In this document: positions 1-6,775 of the stretch, piece after piece
Numbering within the stretch: the stretch's first letter is position 1
How the letters are laid out: each line of letters starts with the position of its first letter
NCBI GenBank assembly: GCA_034431895.1
Contig: DAOUCM010000219.1
Span: 1-31,360 of the forward strand
Length of the DNA stretch: 31,360 bases
Reading direction: 5' to 3'
Origin: JAABUE01 sp034431895
GTDB taxonomy: Bacteria > Chloroflexota > Anaerolineae > Anaerolineales > Villigracilaceae
Notes under the pieces: generated by a model
Told to the model about the DNA's origin: nothing
The model's input: only the letters and a program-made list of their open reading frames with translations
The model's database searches: none
Translations under genes and position numbers: made by a program

Positions 1-92
1 GAGGGGAACCTCCTTTCCACGGGATTGCCCCCAGACGGTATCGTAGATACGGCTGGAGGCGGAAAGGCACGTCGAAACGTACCTGAGCGGGC
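1..92. other. Unidentified structured segment (chain of hairpins) at window edge
   Basis: Seen directly: GAGG-GGAA-CCTC at 1-12 forms a tetraloop hairpin; CCTTTCC (12-18) pairs with GGAAAGG (61-67) and encloses a second stem (about 29-36 with 53-60) that is capped by GTATC/GATAC around 39-51; ACGT-CGAA-ACGT forms a further small hairpin near 69-80. This nested layout looks like the 3' part of a structured RNA cut by the window edge, or a large repeat. The family was not recognised: it does not match what I know of tmRNA, RNase P RNA, SRP RNA or common riboswitches. Strand is unknown. Reading frame 1 is open here but its translation does not look like a protein. Confidence 0.3.
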
Positions 93-164
93 GAAGTTTA
101 CCACAAAATTTGGACTTTGGGGGTTCGTTTCGAGGGGCACTTTCTACGCAAAAGATGTCAGCGG

Positions 165-236
165 CGGCGAGGCAAATCCGCAGATTTCACAGAAACGCGA
201 ATTACGCGAAAAAGGCGAAAAGCGCGAAAGTATCCA
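165..236. repeat. Low-complexity intergenic repeat rich in CGCGAA/CGAAA
   Basis: The stretch contains repeated short words (CGCGAATTACGCGAAAA, GGCGAAAAGCGCGAAAG) after CCGCAGATTTCACAG. It resembles degenerate intergenic filler repeats. No gene is supported in it. Confidence 0.4.
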
Positions 237-261
237 TGTCGAAAAGTTGCCAGGCTTCGGA

Positions 262-449
262 GCATGGTTTTCTCAAGAATGCTTGACAAAATCGCCATGT
301 CGTTGCGAAGCGGCGGTTTGTGCCGCTGAAGCAATCTCCTCAAGGTCAGTTTTGTCTGTCAAACGGGAGACTGCTTCGCCAGAGAACGGCTCGCAGCGAC
401 ATTTTGAAAACAGTTGTGATATATACATTTTCTTGAGAAAGCCATAGGC
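262..449. repeat. MITE/REP-like imperfect palindromic element
   Basis: The two halves are imperfect inverted repeats over about 185 bp. ATGGTTTTCTCAAGAATG near the left end mirrors CATTTTCTTGAGAAAGCCAT at the right. ATGTCGTTGCGAAGC (297 on) mirrors GCTCGCAGCGACAT (391 on). TGAAGCAATCTCC mirrors GGGAGACTGCTTCG. The core resembles the widely dispersed GTCATTGCGA...GAAGCAATCTCC palindromic repeats known from many bacterial intergenic regions (recognised from memory, not searched). It ends just upstream of the ridA promoter. The ORFs across it are artefacts. Confidence 0.65.
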
Positions 450-465
450 TTCGGAGTCTTTGACT

Positions 466-494
466 TTGACCTTTCTCTTGAGTTCGCTTACAAT
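466..494 (+). promoter_or_regulatory. Sigma70-type promoter for ridA
   Basis: TTGACC (466-471) and TACAAT (489-494) are separated by exactly 17 nt. A transcript starting near 501 would give a leader of about 26 nt that includes the AAGGAG ribosome-binding site at 514-519. This is the best consensus promoter in the window. Confidence 0.7.
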
Positions 495-526
495 CGTAGC
501 GTATTTCAACTTCAAGGAGTTTGTCC

Positions 527-937
527 ATGTACACGTCCGAGGGCAAGAAAATCGTTCATTCTGATGAGGCGCCACAGGCGATTGGTCCGTATTCGCAGGC
601 TGTTCGTATTCGAGACCTGGTTTATACCGCCGGGCAGATTGGTCTCGATCCGGCTAGCATGGAAGTGGTCAGCGGCGGCGTGGAAGCGGAGACGCGCCAG
701 GTGTTGACGAACTTGAAGCATGTGCTGGAAGCCGCCGACTCGGGTTTGAACTACGTGGTGAAGACGACAGTCTTCCTGCGCGATATGGCCGATTTTGCGA
801 AAATGAACGCCGTCTACGCTGAGTTTTTTCCACAAAATCCGCCGGCTCGCTCTACGGTGGCGGTTGCCAGCCTGCCCAAAGGGGTGGCGGTGGAAATCGA
901 GGCGGTGGCGTTGGCGGCGCCCAGTCAAGGTGACTGA
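527..937 (+). CDS. ridA: RidA family reactive enamine/imine deaminase
   Basis: 136-residue protein of the YjgF/YER057c/UK114 family. Known family members hydrolyse reactive 2-aminoacrylate and related enamines released by PLP enzymes, preventing damage in the cytosol. The full-length family pattern is visible: IGPYSQAV near residue 19, TAGQIGLDP near 35, and PPARSTVAVASLP at 106-117 followed by VEIEAVAL. Arg108 corresponds to the substrate-binding Arg105 of E. coli RidA, so the protein is probably active. ATG 527 is preferred to the in-frame TTG at 521 because AAGGAG (514-519) sits 7 nt upstream of it. The gene has its own promoter and appears monocistronic. Family call is firm; physiological substrate is not shown. 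Confidence 0.95.
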   Translation: MYTSEGKKIVHSDEAPQAIGPYSQAVRIRDLVYTAGQIGLDPASMEVVSGGVEAETRQVLTNLKHVLEAADSGLNYVVKTTVFLRDMADFAKMNAVYAEFFPQNPPARSTVAVASLPKGVAVEIEAVALAAPSQGD

Positions 938-951
938 CCCCTCCTCCTCGA

Positions 952-1013
952 TGACTGCTCACTGATGACTGCTCACTGATGACTGATCACTGATGACTGA
1001 TCACTGATCCCTG
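952..1013. repeat. 14-bp tandem repeat abutting a start codon
   Basis: Four direct units of TGACTG(C/A)TCACTGA lie at 952-965, 966-979, 980-993 and 994-1007, followed by a partial degenerate unit. The first two carry C and the last two carry A at position 7. The array fills nearly all of the ridA-response regulator gap and ends only 6 bp before the ATG at 1019, leaving no recognisable Shine-Dalgarno sequence. There are no spacers, so it is not a CRISPR array. Confidence 0.85.
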
Positions 1014-1018
1014 AACTG

Positions 1019-1849
1019 ATGACCGAACTCATCTTGCTCGTAGACGACGAACCCTCCATCGTGCAGTTGGCACGCATGTATCTGGAACGCGAGGGCTTTC
1101 GCGTGCAGGCGGTTGGGGATGGAGAGGCGGCCCTCGAAGCGGTATCCTCCCCGAAGGGTGGAGCGGCTCAACGTCCGGCCCTCATCGTGTTGGATGTGAT
1201 GCTGCCTAAGTTGGACGGCTTCGAGGTCTGTCGCCGTTTGCGCGCCAGGGGTGACCCGGTCGCCATCCTGATGCTGACGGCGCGCGACGATGACGTTGAC
1301 AAGATTGTCGGCCTGGAACTGGGCGCTGACGATTACCTGACCAAGCCGTTCAACCCGCGTGAACTGGTGGCGCGCGTCAAGGCCATTTTGCGGCGGGAAC
1401 GTCGCTTGCCGGCAGAAGCAAAACCCGTGACAGCGGGTGACCTGGTCGTTGATCCGCTGCGACGGGAGGCGCGTCTCGGTGACCGTTCCCTCGACTTGCG
1501 CGCCCAGGAATTCGACTTGCTTCTCATCCTGGCAGGGCAGCCAGGGCGCGTATTTACCCGCGAGCAGTTGCTACAACAGGCTTGGGGCTTCGACTTCTAC
1601 GGTCAGACCCGCACCGTAGATGTGCATATTGCCCATTTGCGCAAGAAAATGGAAGGCGGGGAGGTGAAGATCGAGACGGTGACCGGGGTGGGATATAAGT
1701 TGGTTGTTCCCTCACCCCCGGCCCCTCTCCCAGGGGGAGAGGGGGGCAGGCCCTCACCCCCGGCCCCTGTCCCAGGGGGAGAGGGGGGCAGGCCCTCACC
1801 GCTGGCCCCTGCTCGGTTCCAAAAGGGCCAAGAGGGGAGAAAGGGGTGA
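1019..1849 (+). CDS. OmpR/PhoB-type response regulator with repeat-derived C-terminal tail
   Basis: 276-residue two-component response regulator. Receiver domain at about 4-122: acidic pair Asp9/Asp10, phosphoacceptor Asp59 (VLDVMLPKLDG), Thr87 and Lys109. Winged-helix DNA-binding domain at about 136-229, ending in the family-typical TVTGVGYKL. A normal OmpR-family protein would stop around residue 230; here about 46 residues (PSPPAPLPGGEGGR-like, twice) are added by reading through 42-bp tandem repeats. A short insertion (SSPKGGAAQR, about 43-52) also precedes the third strand. The histidine kinase starts 4 nt after its stop, so the two form a pair. Signal and targets are unknown. No Shine-Dalgarno is seen, because the 14-bp tandem repeat reaches almost to the ATG. 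Confidence 0.93.
   Translation: MTELILLVDDEPSIVQLARMYLEREGFRVQAVGDGEAALEAVSSPKGGAAQRPALIVLDVMLPKLDGFEVCRRLRARGDPVAILMLTARDDDVDKIVGLELGADDYLTKPFNPRELVARVKAILRRERRLPAEAKPVTAGDLVVDPLRREARLGDRSLDLRAQEFDLLLILAGQPGRVFTREQLLQQAWGFDFYGQTRTVDVHIAHLRKKMEGGEVKIETVTGVGYKLVVPSPPAPLPGGEGGRPSPPAPVPGGEGGRPSPLAPARFQKGQEGRKG
1709..1812. repeat. 42-bp tandem repeats inside coding sequence
   Basis: Two copies at 1709-1750 and 1751-1792 differ at one base (CTCTCCC versus CTGTCCC), followed by a degenerate partial third copy to about 1812. Each contains a self-complementary core CCCCTCTCCCAGGGGGAGAG. This is the familiar dispersed CCCTCACCCCCGGCCCC-type intergenic repeat. Because 42 is divisible by 3 the frame stays open, adding 14 residues per copy to the response regulator. 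A related palindrome lies at 20964-20996. Confidence 0.85.
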
Positions 1850-1853
1850 GAGG

Positions 1854-3257
1854 ATGTTTTCCTCTCTGCGCTCCCGCTTGTGGTTGAGTTATGCGGCGTT
1901 GATCGTCCTTGCACTGGGCGTGATGGCGCTGGCGCTAGGCATCTATTTGTGGCGCAACCCGCTGCTCTACCGTCAGACTCTAGCACGCTTGCAGACAGTG
2001 GAAACAGCCATTGTCAGGCGGCAGGGTGGCGAGGCATTTGGCCGTTCGCTGCCAGAAGCGATGGAACGCGCTGCCGCTGCCTTCGACGTGCGTTTGCTGT
2101 GGTTCGCCTCTGACGGTTTGTTGCTCCACGATACCGACCCCTCTCAGCCAGCCATTGACCTGCCGCGCGCGTCTGTCCTGCGGCGCGAGGTGCCTATCTT
2201 GCGCGATGCAGCCGGTCAGACGTGGTTGTATACTCGCCAGACGCTGGATGACGGCTCCACCTTGCTGGTCGTTGCCTTGCGCCCGCGTGTGCCTTTGATG
2301 AGCGTCCTGCGAGACGAAGTGCTGCCGATCTTTTTACAGGGCGGCGGTATTGCTTTGTTGCTGTCCCTGGCGTTGGCGTTCCTCATGGCGCGCTGGGTGG
2401 CCGATCCCTTGCAGCGCATCGTGACCGCCTCGCAGCATGTCCCTGTGACCGAACAGCCCCCGCTCGAAGAGCGCGGTCCGCGCGAGGTGCGCGAGTTGAC
2501 GCGCGCCTTCAACGCCATGCTTGCCCGCGTACAGAGCAGCCAGAAATCTCAGCGCGATTTCGTTGCCAATGTCTCGCATGAGTTGAAGACCCCGCTCACC
2601 TCCATTCAAGGCTTTGCCCAGGCCATCCTGGATGGCACGGCTGATACTCCCGAAAGCCGAGCGCAGGCCGCTGAAGTGATTTATGACGAAGCCGCGCGTA
2701 TGTACCGCATGGTGCTGGACCTGCTCGATCTGGCGCGCCTGGATGCCGGCACCGCAGACTTGAAAATGGCGCCGGTGGATGTGAACGCCTTGTTGAACGG
2801 CACAGCCGAGAAGTTTTCTTTGCAGGCGCAGCAAGCCGGCGTAAGGCTGCAAGTGGACGCGCTACCCGGTTTGCCATCTTTGGTCGCGGATGGCGACCGC
2901 CTGGCGCAAGTACTTACCAACCTGGTGGACAACGCCCTCAAGCATACGCCTTCCGGCGGCCAGGTGATTTTGAGCGCGCAAGTACAGGGCGCCGAACTCG
3001 TCCTTTCGGTTGCCGATAGCGGGACGGGGATTCCAGCGCAGGCGATCCCGCATGTCTTCGAGCGTTTCTACCAGGCCGATGTCTCGCGCACAGGCGGCGA
3101 GAAACACGGCGCTGGTCTGGGTTTAGCGATTGCACACGAAATCATTGCCGCACATGGTGGTAGAATTAGTCTCCGTAGCCAGGAAGGACAAGGCGCGACT
3201 TTTTATGTCCATTTGCCGCTTAGCGGGGCCGCTACGGCCGTCGTGCGACGAAAATGA
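1854..3257 (+). CDS. Sensor histidine kinase (HAMP-type, membrane)
   Basis: 467-residue inner-membrane kinase. TM1 at about 11-33, a sensor region of about 125 residues without a recognised fold, TM2 at about 161-179, HAMP at about 180-230. The HisKA motif SHELKTPLTS gives phosphoacceptor His242. ATP-binding boxes follow: N-box NLVDNALKH (356-364), G1 DSGTGIP (388-394), F-box FERFYQ (402-407), G2 GAGLGLAI (419-426). All catalytic boxes are intact. A longer frame from 1704 only translates the repeat DNA; ATG 1854 is chosen because it follows the regulator stop by 4 nt, has purine-rich GGGGTGAGAGG upstream and begins with a typical MFSSLRSRLW signal-anchor. It presumably phosphorylates the upstream regulator. 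The stimulus is unknown. Confidence 0.93.
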   Translation: MFSSLRSRLWLSYAALIVLALGVMALALGIYLWRNPLLYRQTLARLQTVETAIVRRQGGEAFGRSLPEAMERAAAAFDVRLLWFASDGLLLHDTDPSQPAIDLPRASVLRREVPILRDAAGQTWLYTRQTLDDGSTLLVVALRPRVPLMSVLRDEVLPIFLQGGGIALLLSLALAFLMARWVADPLQRIVTASQHVPVTEQPPLEERGPREVRELTRAFNAMLARVQSSQKSQRDFVANVSHELKTPLTSIQGFAQAILDGTADTPESRAQAAEVIYDEAARMYRMVLDLLDLARLDAGTADLKMAPVDVNALLNGTAEKFSLQAQQAGVRLQVDALPGLPSLVADGDRLAQVLTNLVDNALKHTPSGGQVILSAQVQGAELVLSVADSGTGIPAQAIPHVFERFYQADVSRTGGEKHGAGLGLAIAHEIIAAHGGRISLRSQEGQGATFYVHLPLSGAATAVVRRK

Positions 3258-3266
3258 CCTCACGCA

Positions 3267-3295
3267 TTCCGTATTCGGCAATCTCTCTGTATAAT
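3267..3295 (+). promoter_or_regulatory. Promoter for the polysaccharide gene block
   Basis: A perfect TATAAT at 3290-3295 is preceded 17 nt upstream by a weak -35 (TTCCGT, 3267-3272). Only 13 nt separate the -10 from the ATG at 3309, so the transcript leader would be about 6-7 nt and there is no Shine-Dalgarno sequence. It probably drives the overlapping genes from 3309 on. Confidence 0.5.
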
Positions 3296-3308
3296 ACGGG
3301 CTGCGTTC

Positions 3309-4328
3309 ATGGAAACGATGCCACCATTTGTATCCATCATTGTCCCCTGCTACAACGAACAGGCGACCATTCGTAAACTGCTGGAGGCCCTTCTCCAGCA
3401 GGACTATCCGCGCGCGCAGATGGAGGTCGTCATTGCCGATGGCCTCTCTCAGGACGCCACGCGCGCCGAGATCGCCGCTTTTCAAGCCGAACACCCCGAC
3501 CTGCACGTGCGTATAGTGGACAACACGGCGCGCACCATCCCTTCGGCGGTCAATTGTGGCATTCGAGCGGCGCGTGGTGAAATCCTCATTCGTATGGACG
3601 CCCATTCGCATCCATACCCCGATTATGTGCGGCGTTCCTTGCAGGCGCTGGAAGCCGGCTTGGGCGACAACGTGGGCGGAGTGTGGGACATCCAACCGAG
3701 CGGTCAGGGCTGGATGGCGCAATCCATTGCCGCCGCTGCCGCCCATCCGCTTGGCGCAGGCGACGCGCGCTACCGCCGTCCGGATGCGCAAGCCGCAGAA
3801 GTGGACACCGTTCCCTTTGGGGCCTTTCGCCGCTCCCTGGTGGAGCAGATCGGCGGAATGGACGAGACTTTGCTCTCCAACGAGGACTACGAGTTCAACG
3901 TCCGCATCCGCCGGGCGGGCGGGCGCATCTGGCTGGACCCGGCAATTGTCTCCGTTTATTATGCCCGCTCTCGCCTGAGCGACCTGGCGCGTCAATATGG
4001 ACGCTATGGCTATTGGAAATTCCGCATGTTGCAGCGGTACCCCGCGACCTTACGCTGGCGGCAGGCCCTCCCGCCGCTTTTCGTCGCCAGTATGATTGGC
4101 CTGGTTGCGTTTGCCTGGTGGCCGCCCGCCCGCTGGCTGTTGGCGTTGGAATGCACCCTGTATGGCGCGATTCTCTTCCTGGCGGGCTTGCGCGCGGCCT
4201 ACCGCCAGCGCAAACCTTTTTTGCTCATTGGACTGCCGCTTGCCCTGGCAACCATGCACTTTGCCTGGGGCGGCAGTTTCTTGTGGAGTATGCTGACCTT
4301 GACCTTGGACCCTCGAAAGCATGGCTAA
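3309..4328 (+). CDS. Family 2 glycosyltransferase, ExoA-like
   Basis: 339-residue GT-A fold glycosyltransferase with C-terminal membrane anchor. The N-terminus VSIIVPCYNEQATI binds the nucleotide sugar. RMDAHSHPYPDYV (about 97-109) carries the metal-binding acidic motif in the DAH form seen in the succinoglycan ExoA group. SNEDYEFNVRIRRAGGRIW (about 196-214) carries the catalytic-base ED motif. Hydrophobic segments after about 255 (ASMIGLVAFAWW, LYGAILFLAGL, LLIGLPLALATMHFAW) suggest 2-3 membrane helices. It likely adds a sugar to a polyprenyl-linked repeat unit on the cytoplasmic face. Sugar specificity cannot be read. Its stop overlaps the next start by 8 nt, indicating coupling. Confidence 0.9.
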   Translation: METMPPFVSIIVPCYNEQATIRKLLEALLQQDYPRAQMEVVIADGLSQDATRAEIAAFQAEHPDLHVRIVDNTARTIPSAVNCGIRAARGEILIRMDAHSHPYPDYVRRSLQALEAGLGDNVGGVWDIQPSGQGWMAQSIAAAAAHPLGAGDARYRRPDAQAAEVDTVPFGAFRRSLVEQIGGMDETLLSNEDYEFNVRIRRAGGRIWLDPAIVSVYYARSRLSDLARQYGRYGYWKFRMLQRYPATLRWRQALPPLFVASMIGLVAFAWWPPARWLLALECTLYGAILFLAGLRAAYRQRKPFLLIGLPLALATMHFAWGGSFLWSMLTLTLDPRKHG

Positions 4329-5769
4329 CCTCTCTCCCGCTTCTCACCTGCGTTTACGGCCCAGTGAACATCGCACCTTGTTGTTTCTCGGCGACCTGTT
4401 GATGTCAGTTGCTTCGGTATTTGCGGCTGTGTGGACCTGGCGGGAGTATTCGCGCCTGGTCTTGATAGCCGACCACATCAAACCAAAAGTCATCGAGCAA
4501 CTGCTACAAAACATCAAAATACCGTACTGGTTCTATTTCTTGCCGGTAGCCTGGTTGCTGTTGATGATCGAGTTGTACGAACCGCGCACTGCGTCGAACT
4601 GGCGCAAGACGTTGCGCGGAGTCGCTATCGCCGCCTTCGTGGGGTTGGTGGCATACTCGCTGGTCTTCATCATCCGCGTGGACCCGGGCGGATTGCCGCG
4701 TGTGGGCGTGGGCGCTTTTCTGATCTATTCCTCGGTCCTGACTTTGCTGTGGCGCTCCCTGTACATTCGGTTCTACACGTCTGCCGGGCAGATGCGCCGC
4801 ATGTTGATTGTGGGCGCCGGCAAGGCCGGGCATACGCTGGCCGAAGTGTACCGTTCCTTGAATCCGCCGCCTTTCAATTTCATTGGTTTTGTAGACGATG
4901 ACCCCCAGAAGTGGGGCAAATCGGTGCATGGCCTTCCGGTGTTGGGCGGCAGCGCGCAGTTGTTGGAACTTATTGACTTGTATCATATTTCGGACATTGT
5001 GGTCGCCATCAACGGTGTCATCCAGGGGGCAACCTTCCAGACCATCCTGGATGCCCAGGAGCAGGGCATCGAAGTGACGCGGATGCCAACGCTGTACGAG
5101 GAGATGACCGGGCGGGTGCCGATTCATCATCTGGAATCGGATTGGGTGATTCGCTCTTTCGTAGACCAGGCGCGTGTGAGCGGGTTCTATCTGTTGGCCA
5201 AGCGCCTGATAGACATTTTGGGCGGGTTGATGGGTTTGCTGATTTTTGTCCTCATCTTCCCGTTCACGGCGCTGGCTACGATCATCGACTCTGGCCTGCC
5301 GATTTTCTATTCGCAAATTCGTTCTGGCAAGGGCGGGCGCACCTTCAAGATTTACAAATTCCGCACCATGCGCCAGGATGCGGAGGCCGACGGGCAGGCG
5401 CGCCTGGCCGAGCCGAACGATCCGCGCGTGACGCGGGTGGGCAACTTTCTGCGTCGCACCCGCCTGGACGAATTCCCGCAGTTTTGGAATGTGTTGACCG
5501 GCGAGATCAGCCTGGTTGGGCCGCGCGCCGAGCGGCCGGAACTGGTGGATACCTTCCAGAAACAGATTCCCTTCTATCGCGCGCGCTTGCTGGTCAAGCC
5601 GGGCGTCACCGGCTGGGCGCAAATCAATTATGGTTATGTCTCGACCGTAGGGGATACGGCGGTCAAGTTGGAGTACGATTTGTATTACATCAAGCATCGC
5701 ACCCTGGGCATGGATTTCAACATCATTCTGCGCACCATCGGCACGATGCTGTCTGGGAAAGGCAGGTAA
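4321..5769 (+). CDS. Exopolysaccharide polyprenyl glycosylphosphotransferase (initiating sugar transferase)
   Basis: 482-residue membrane protein of the WbaP/WcaJ group, which transfers a sugar-1-phosphate from a UDP-sugar to undecaprenyl phosphate to start a surface polysaccharide repeat unit. Several N-terminal hydrophobic helices lie within about residues 20-150. A Rossmann-like CoA_binding_3 region follows (LIVGAGKAGHTLAEVYRS; FVDDDPQKWGKSVHGLPVLG). The bacterial sugar transferase core starts near 294 (KRLIDILGG, with a membrane segment), then KFRTMRQDAE near 346, RRTRLDEFPQFWNVL near 380 and SLVGPRAERPE near 397. All conserved core motifs are present. It overlaps the upstream glycosyltransferase and is followed 1 nt later by the epimerase. 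Substrate sugar is undetermined. Confidence 0.93.
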   Translation: MANLSPASHLRLRPSEHRTLLFLGDLLMSVASVFAAVWTWREYSRLVLIADHIKPKVIEQLLQNIKIPYWFYFLPVAWLLLMIELYEPRTASNWRKTLRGVAIAAFVGLVAYSLVFIIRVDPGGLPRVGVGAFLIYSSVLTLLWRSLYIRFYTSAGQMRRMLIVGAGKAGHTLAEVYRSLNPPPFNFIGFVDDDPQKWGKSVHGLPVLGGSAQLLELIDLYHISDIVVAINGVIQGATFQTILDAQEQGIEVTRMPTLYEEMTGRVPIHHLESDWVIRSFVDQARVSGFYLLAKRLIDILGGLMGLLIFVLIFPFTALATIIDSGLPIFYSQIRSGKGGRTFKIYKFRTMRQDAEADGQARLAEPNDPRVTRVGNFLRRTRLDEFPQFWNVLTGEISLVGPRAERPELVDTFQKQIPFYRARLLVKPGVTGWAQINYGYVSTVGDTAVKLEYDLYYIKHRTLGMDFNIILRTIGTMLSGKGR

Positions 5770-5770
5770 G

Positions 5771-6724
5771 ATGACGCGCTATCTGGTGACGGGCGGGGCC
5801 GGCTTCATCGGCTCGCACCTGGTCCATGCTTTGCTCGAACAGGGCGCTTTCGTGCGCGTGCTAGACAATTTCTCGACGGGGAAACGGGAAAACCTGGAGG
5901 GGCTGAGAGGCCGTTTCGACGGGAGCAGGTTTGAGGTCCAAGAAGGAGACGTGCGTGACCCGGCCGCGGTCGCCTGTGCGCTTCAGGGTGTGGAGGTCGT
6001 TTTCCACGAGGCGGCCTTCATCTCCGTCCCCGAATCAATGGAGAAGCCGCAGGAGTGCTTCGAGGTCAACGTGGCGGCAACGGTGTCCTTGTTCGAGGCG
6101 GCGCGCAAGGTGGGTGTGCGGCGCGTGGTCGTCGCTTCGAGTGCGGCCGTGTACGGCGATTCGGAGGCTTGCCCTTTGAAGGAAAGCGAGCCTGCCCGCT
6201 CCCTTTCGCCCTATGCCGCCTCGAAACGCGCCGATGAAATTTACGCCCAGTTGTACACGCAGGCCTTTGGCTTGGAGGCCGCGGCGCTGCGCTATTTCAA
6301 CGTCTACGGGCCGCGCCAACGACCGGATTCGATGTATGCCGCTGCGGTGCCGATTTTCATCCGCCGTCTGTTGGATGGCAAGCCGGTGACGGTCTTTGGC
6401 GATGGCGGGCAAACGCGCGACCTGATCAACGTGCGCGATGTGGTGCGCGCCAATTTGATTGCTGCGGAGCATCCGGCTGCGCCCGGTCGGGTGTTCAACG
6501 TTTGCACCGGCCAGGAGACGCGCCTGCTGGACCTGTTGGACGTGCTTTACCGCTTGTTCCCTGGCGCGCCGCCGCCGGTCTTTGCCGAACCGCGCGCGGG
6601 CGACATCTACCGCTCGGTGGGCAGCCCTGAGTTGACGGCGCAGACGCTGGGTTTCCGCGCTCAGGTTTCACTGGCCGACGGCCTGGCCGAGACGGTGGCG
6701 TGGATGCGTGATGCGCATACTTGA
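5771..6724 (+). CDS. NAD-dependent nucleotide-sugar epimerase/dehydratase (extended SDR)
   Basis: 317-residue extended short-chain dehydrogenase. TGGAGFIGSH at 7-16 is the NAD-binding GxxGxxG motif; ASSAAVYGD (122-130) supplies the catalytic serine and SPYAASK (146-152) the Tyr148/Lys152 pair. YFNVYGPRQRPDS and the GDGGQTRDLINVRDV segment are typical of UDP-hexose and UDP-N-acetylhexosamine 4-epimerases of the GalE/WbpP type. It probably supplies a nucleotide sugar to the adjacent transferases. Whether the substrate is UDP-Glc, UDP-GlcNAc or a uronic acid cannot be decided from sequence alone. It starts 1 nt after the preceding stop codon, consistent with an operon. Confidence 0.92.
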   Translation: MTRYLVTGGAGFIGSHLVHALLEQGAFVRVLDNFSTGKRENLEGLRGRFDGSRFEVQEGDVRDPAAVACALQGVEVVFHEAAFISVPESMEKPQECFEVNVAATVSLFEAARKVGVRRVVVASSAAVYGDSEACPLKESEPARSLSPYAASKRADEIYAQLYTQAFGLEAAALRYFNVYGPRQRPDSMYAAAVPIFIRRLLDGKPVTVFGDGGQTRDLINVRDVVRANLIAAEHPAAPGRVFNVCTGQETRLLDLLDVLYRLFPGAPPPVFAEPRAGDIYRSVGSPELTAQTLGFRAQVSLADGLAETVAWMRDAHT

Positions 6725-6775
6725 TACCTTTATCCCTTTGTACCTGTGTGCTGCGCCCCTTCTCCTGCTGCATTT

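Noticed and set aside
25..447. 140-residue ORF at the left edge
   Set aside because: It runs through hairpins and the palindromic repeat, has no ribosome-binding site and no protein-like pattern.
952..1013. CRISPR array
   Set aside because: Units are contiguous 14-mers without unique spacers.
1704..1853. N-terminal extension of the histidine kinase (HPRPLSQGERG repeats)
   Set aside because: It is translation of the 42-bp repeats in another frame; ATG 1854 gives a normal signal-anchor start after the regulator stop.
4504..5697. 397-residue minus-strand ORF
   Set aside because: It lies entirely antisense to the well-supported sugar transferase and shows no recognisable domain.
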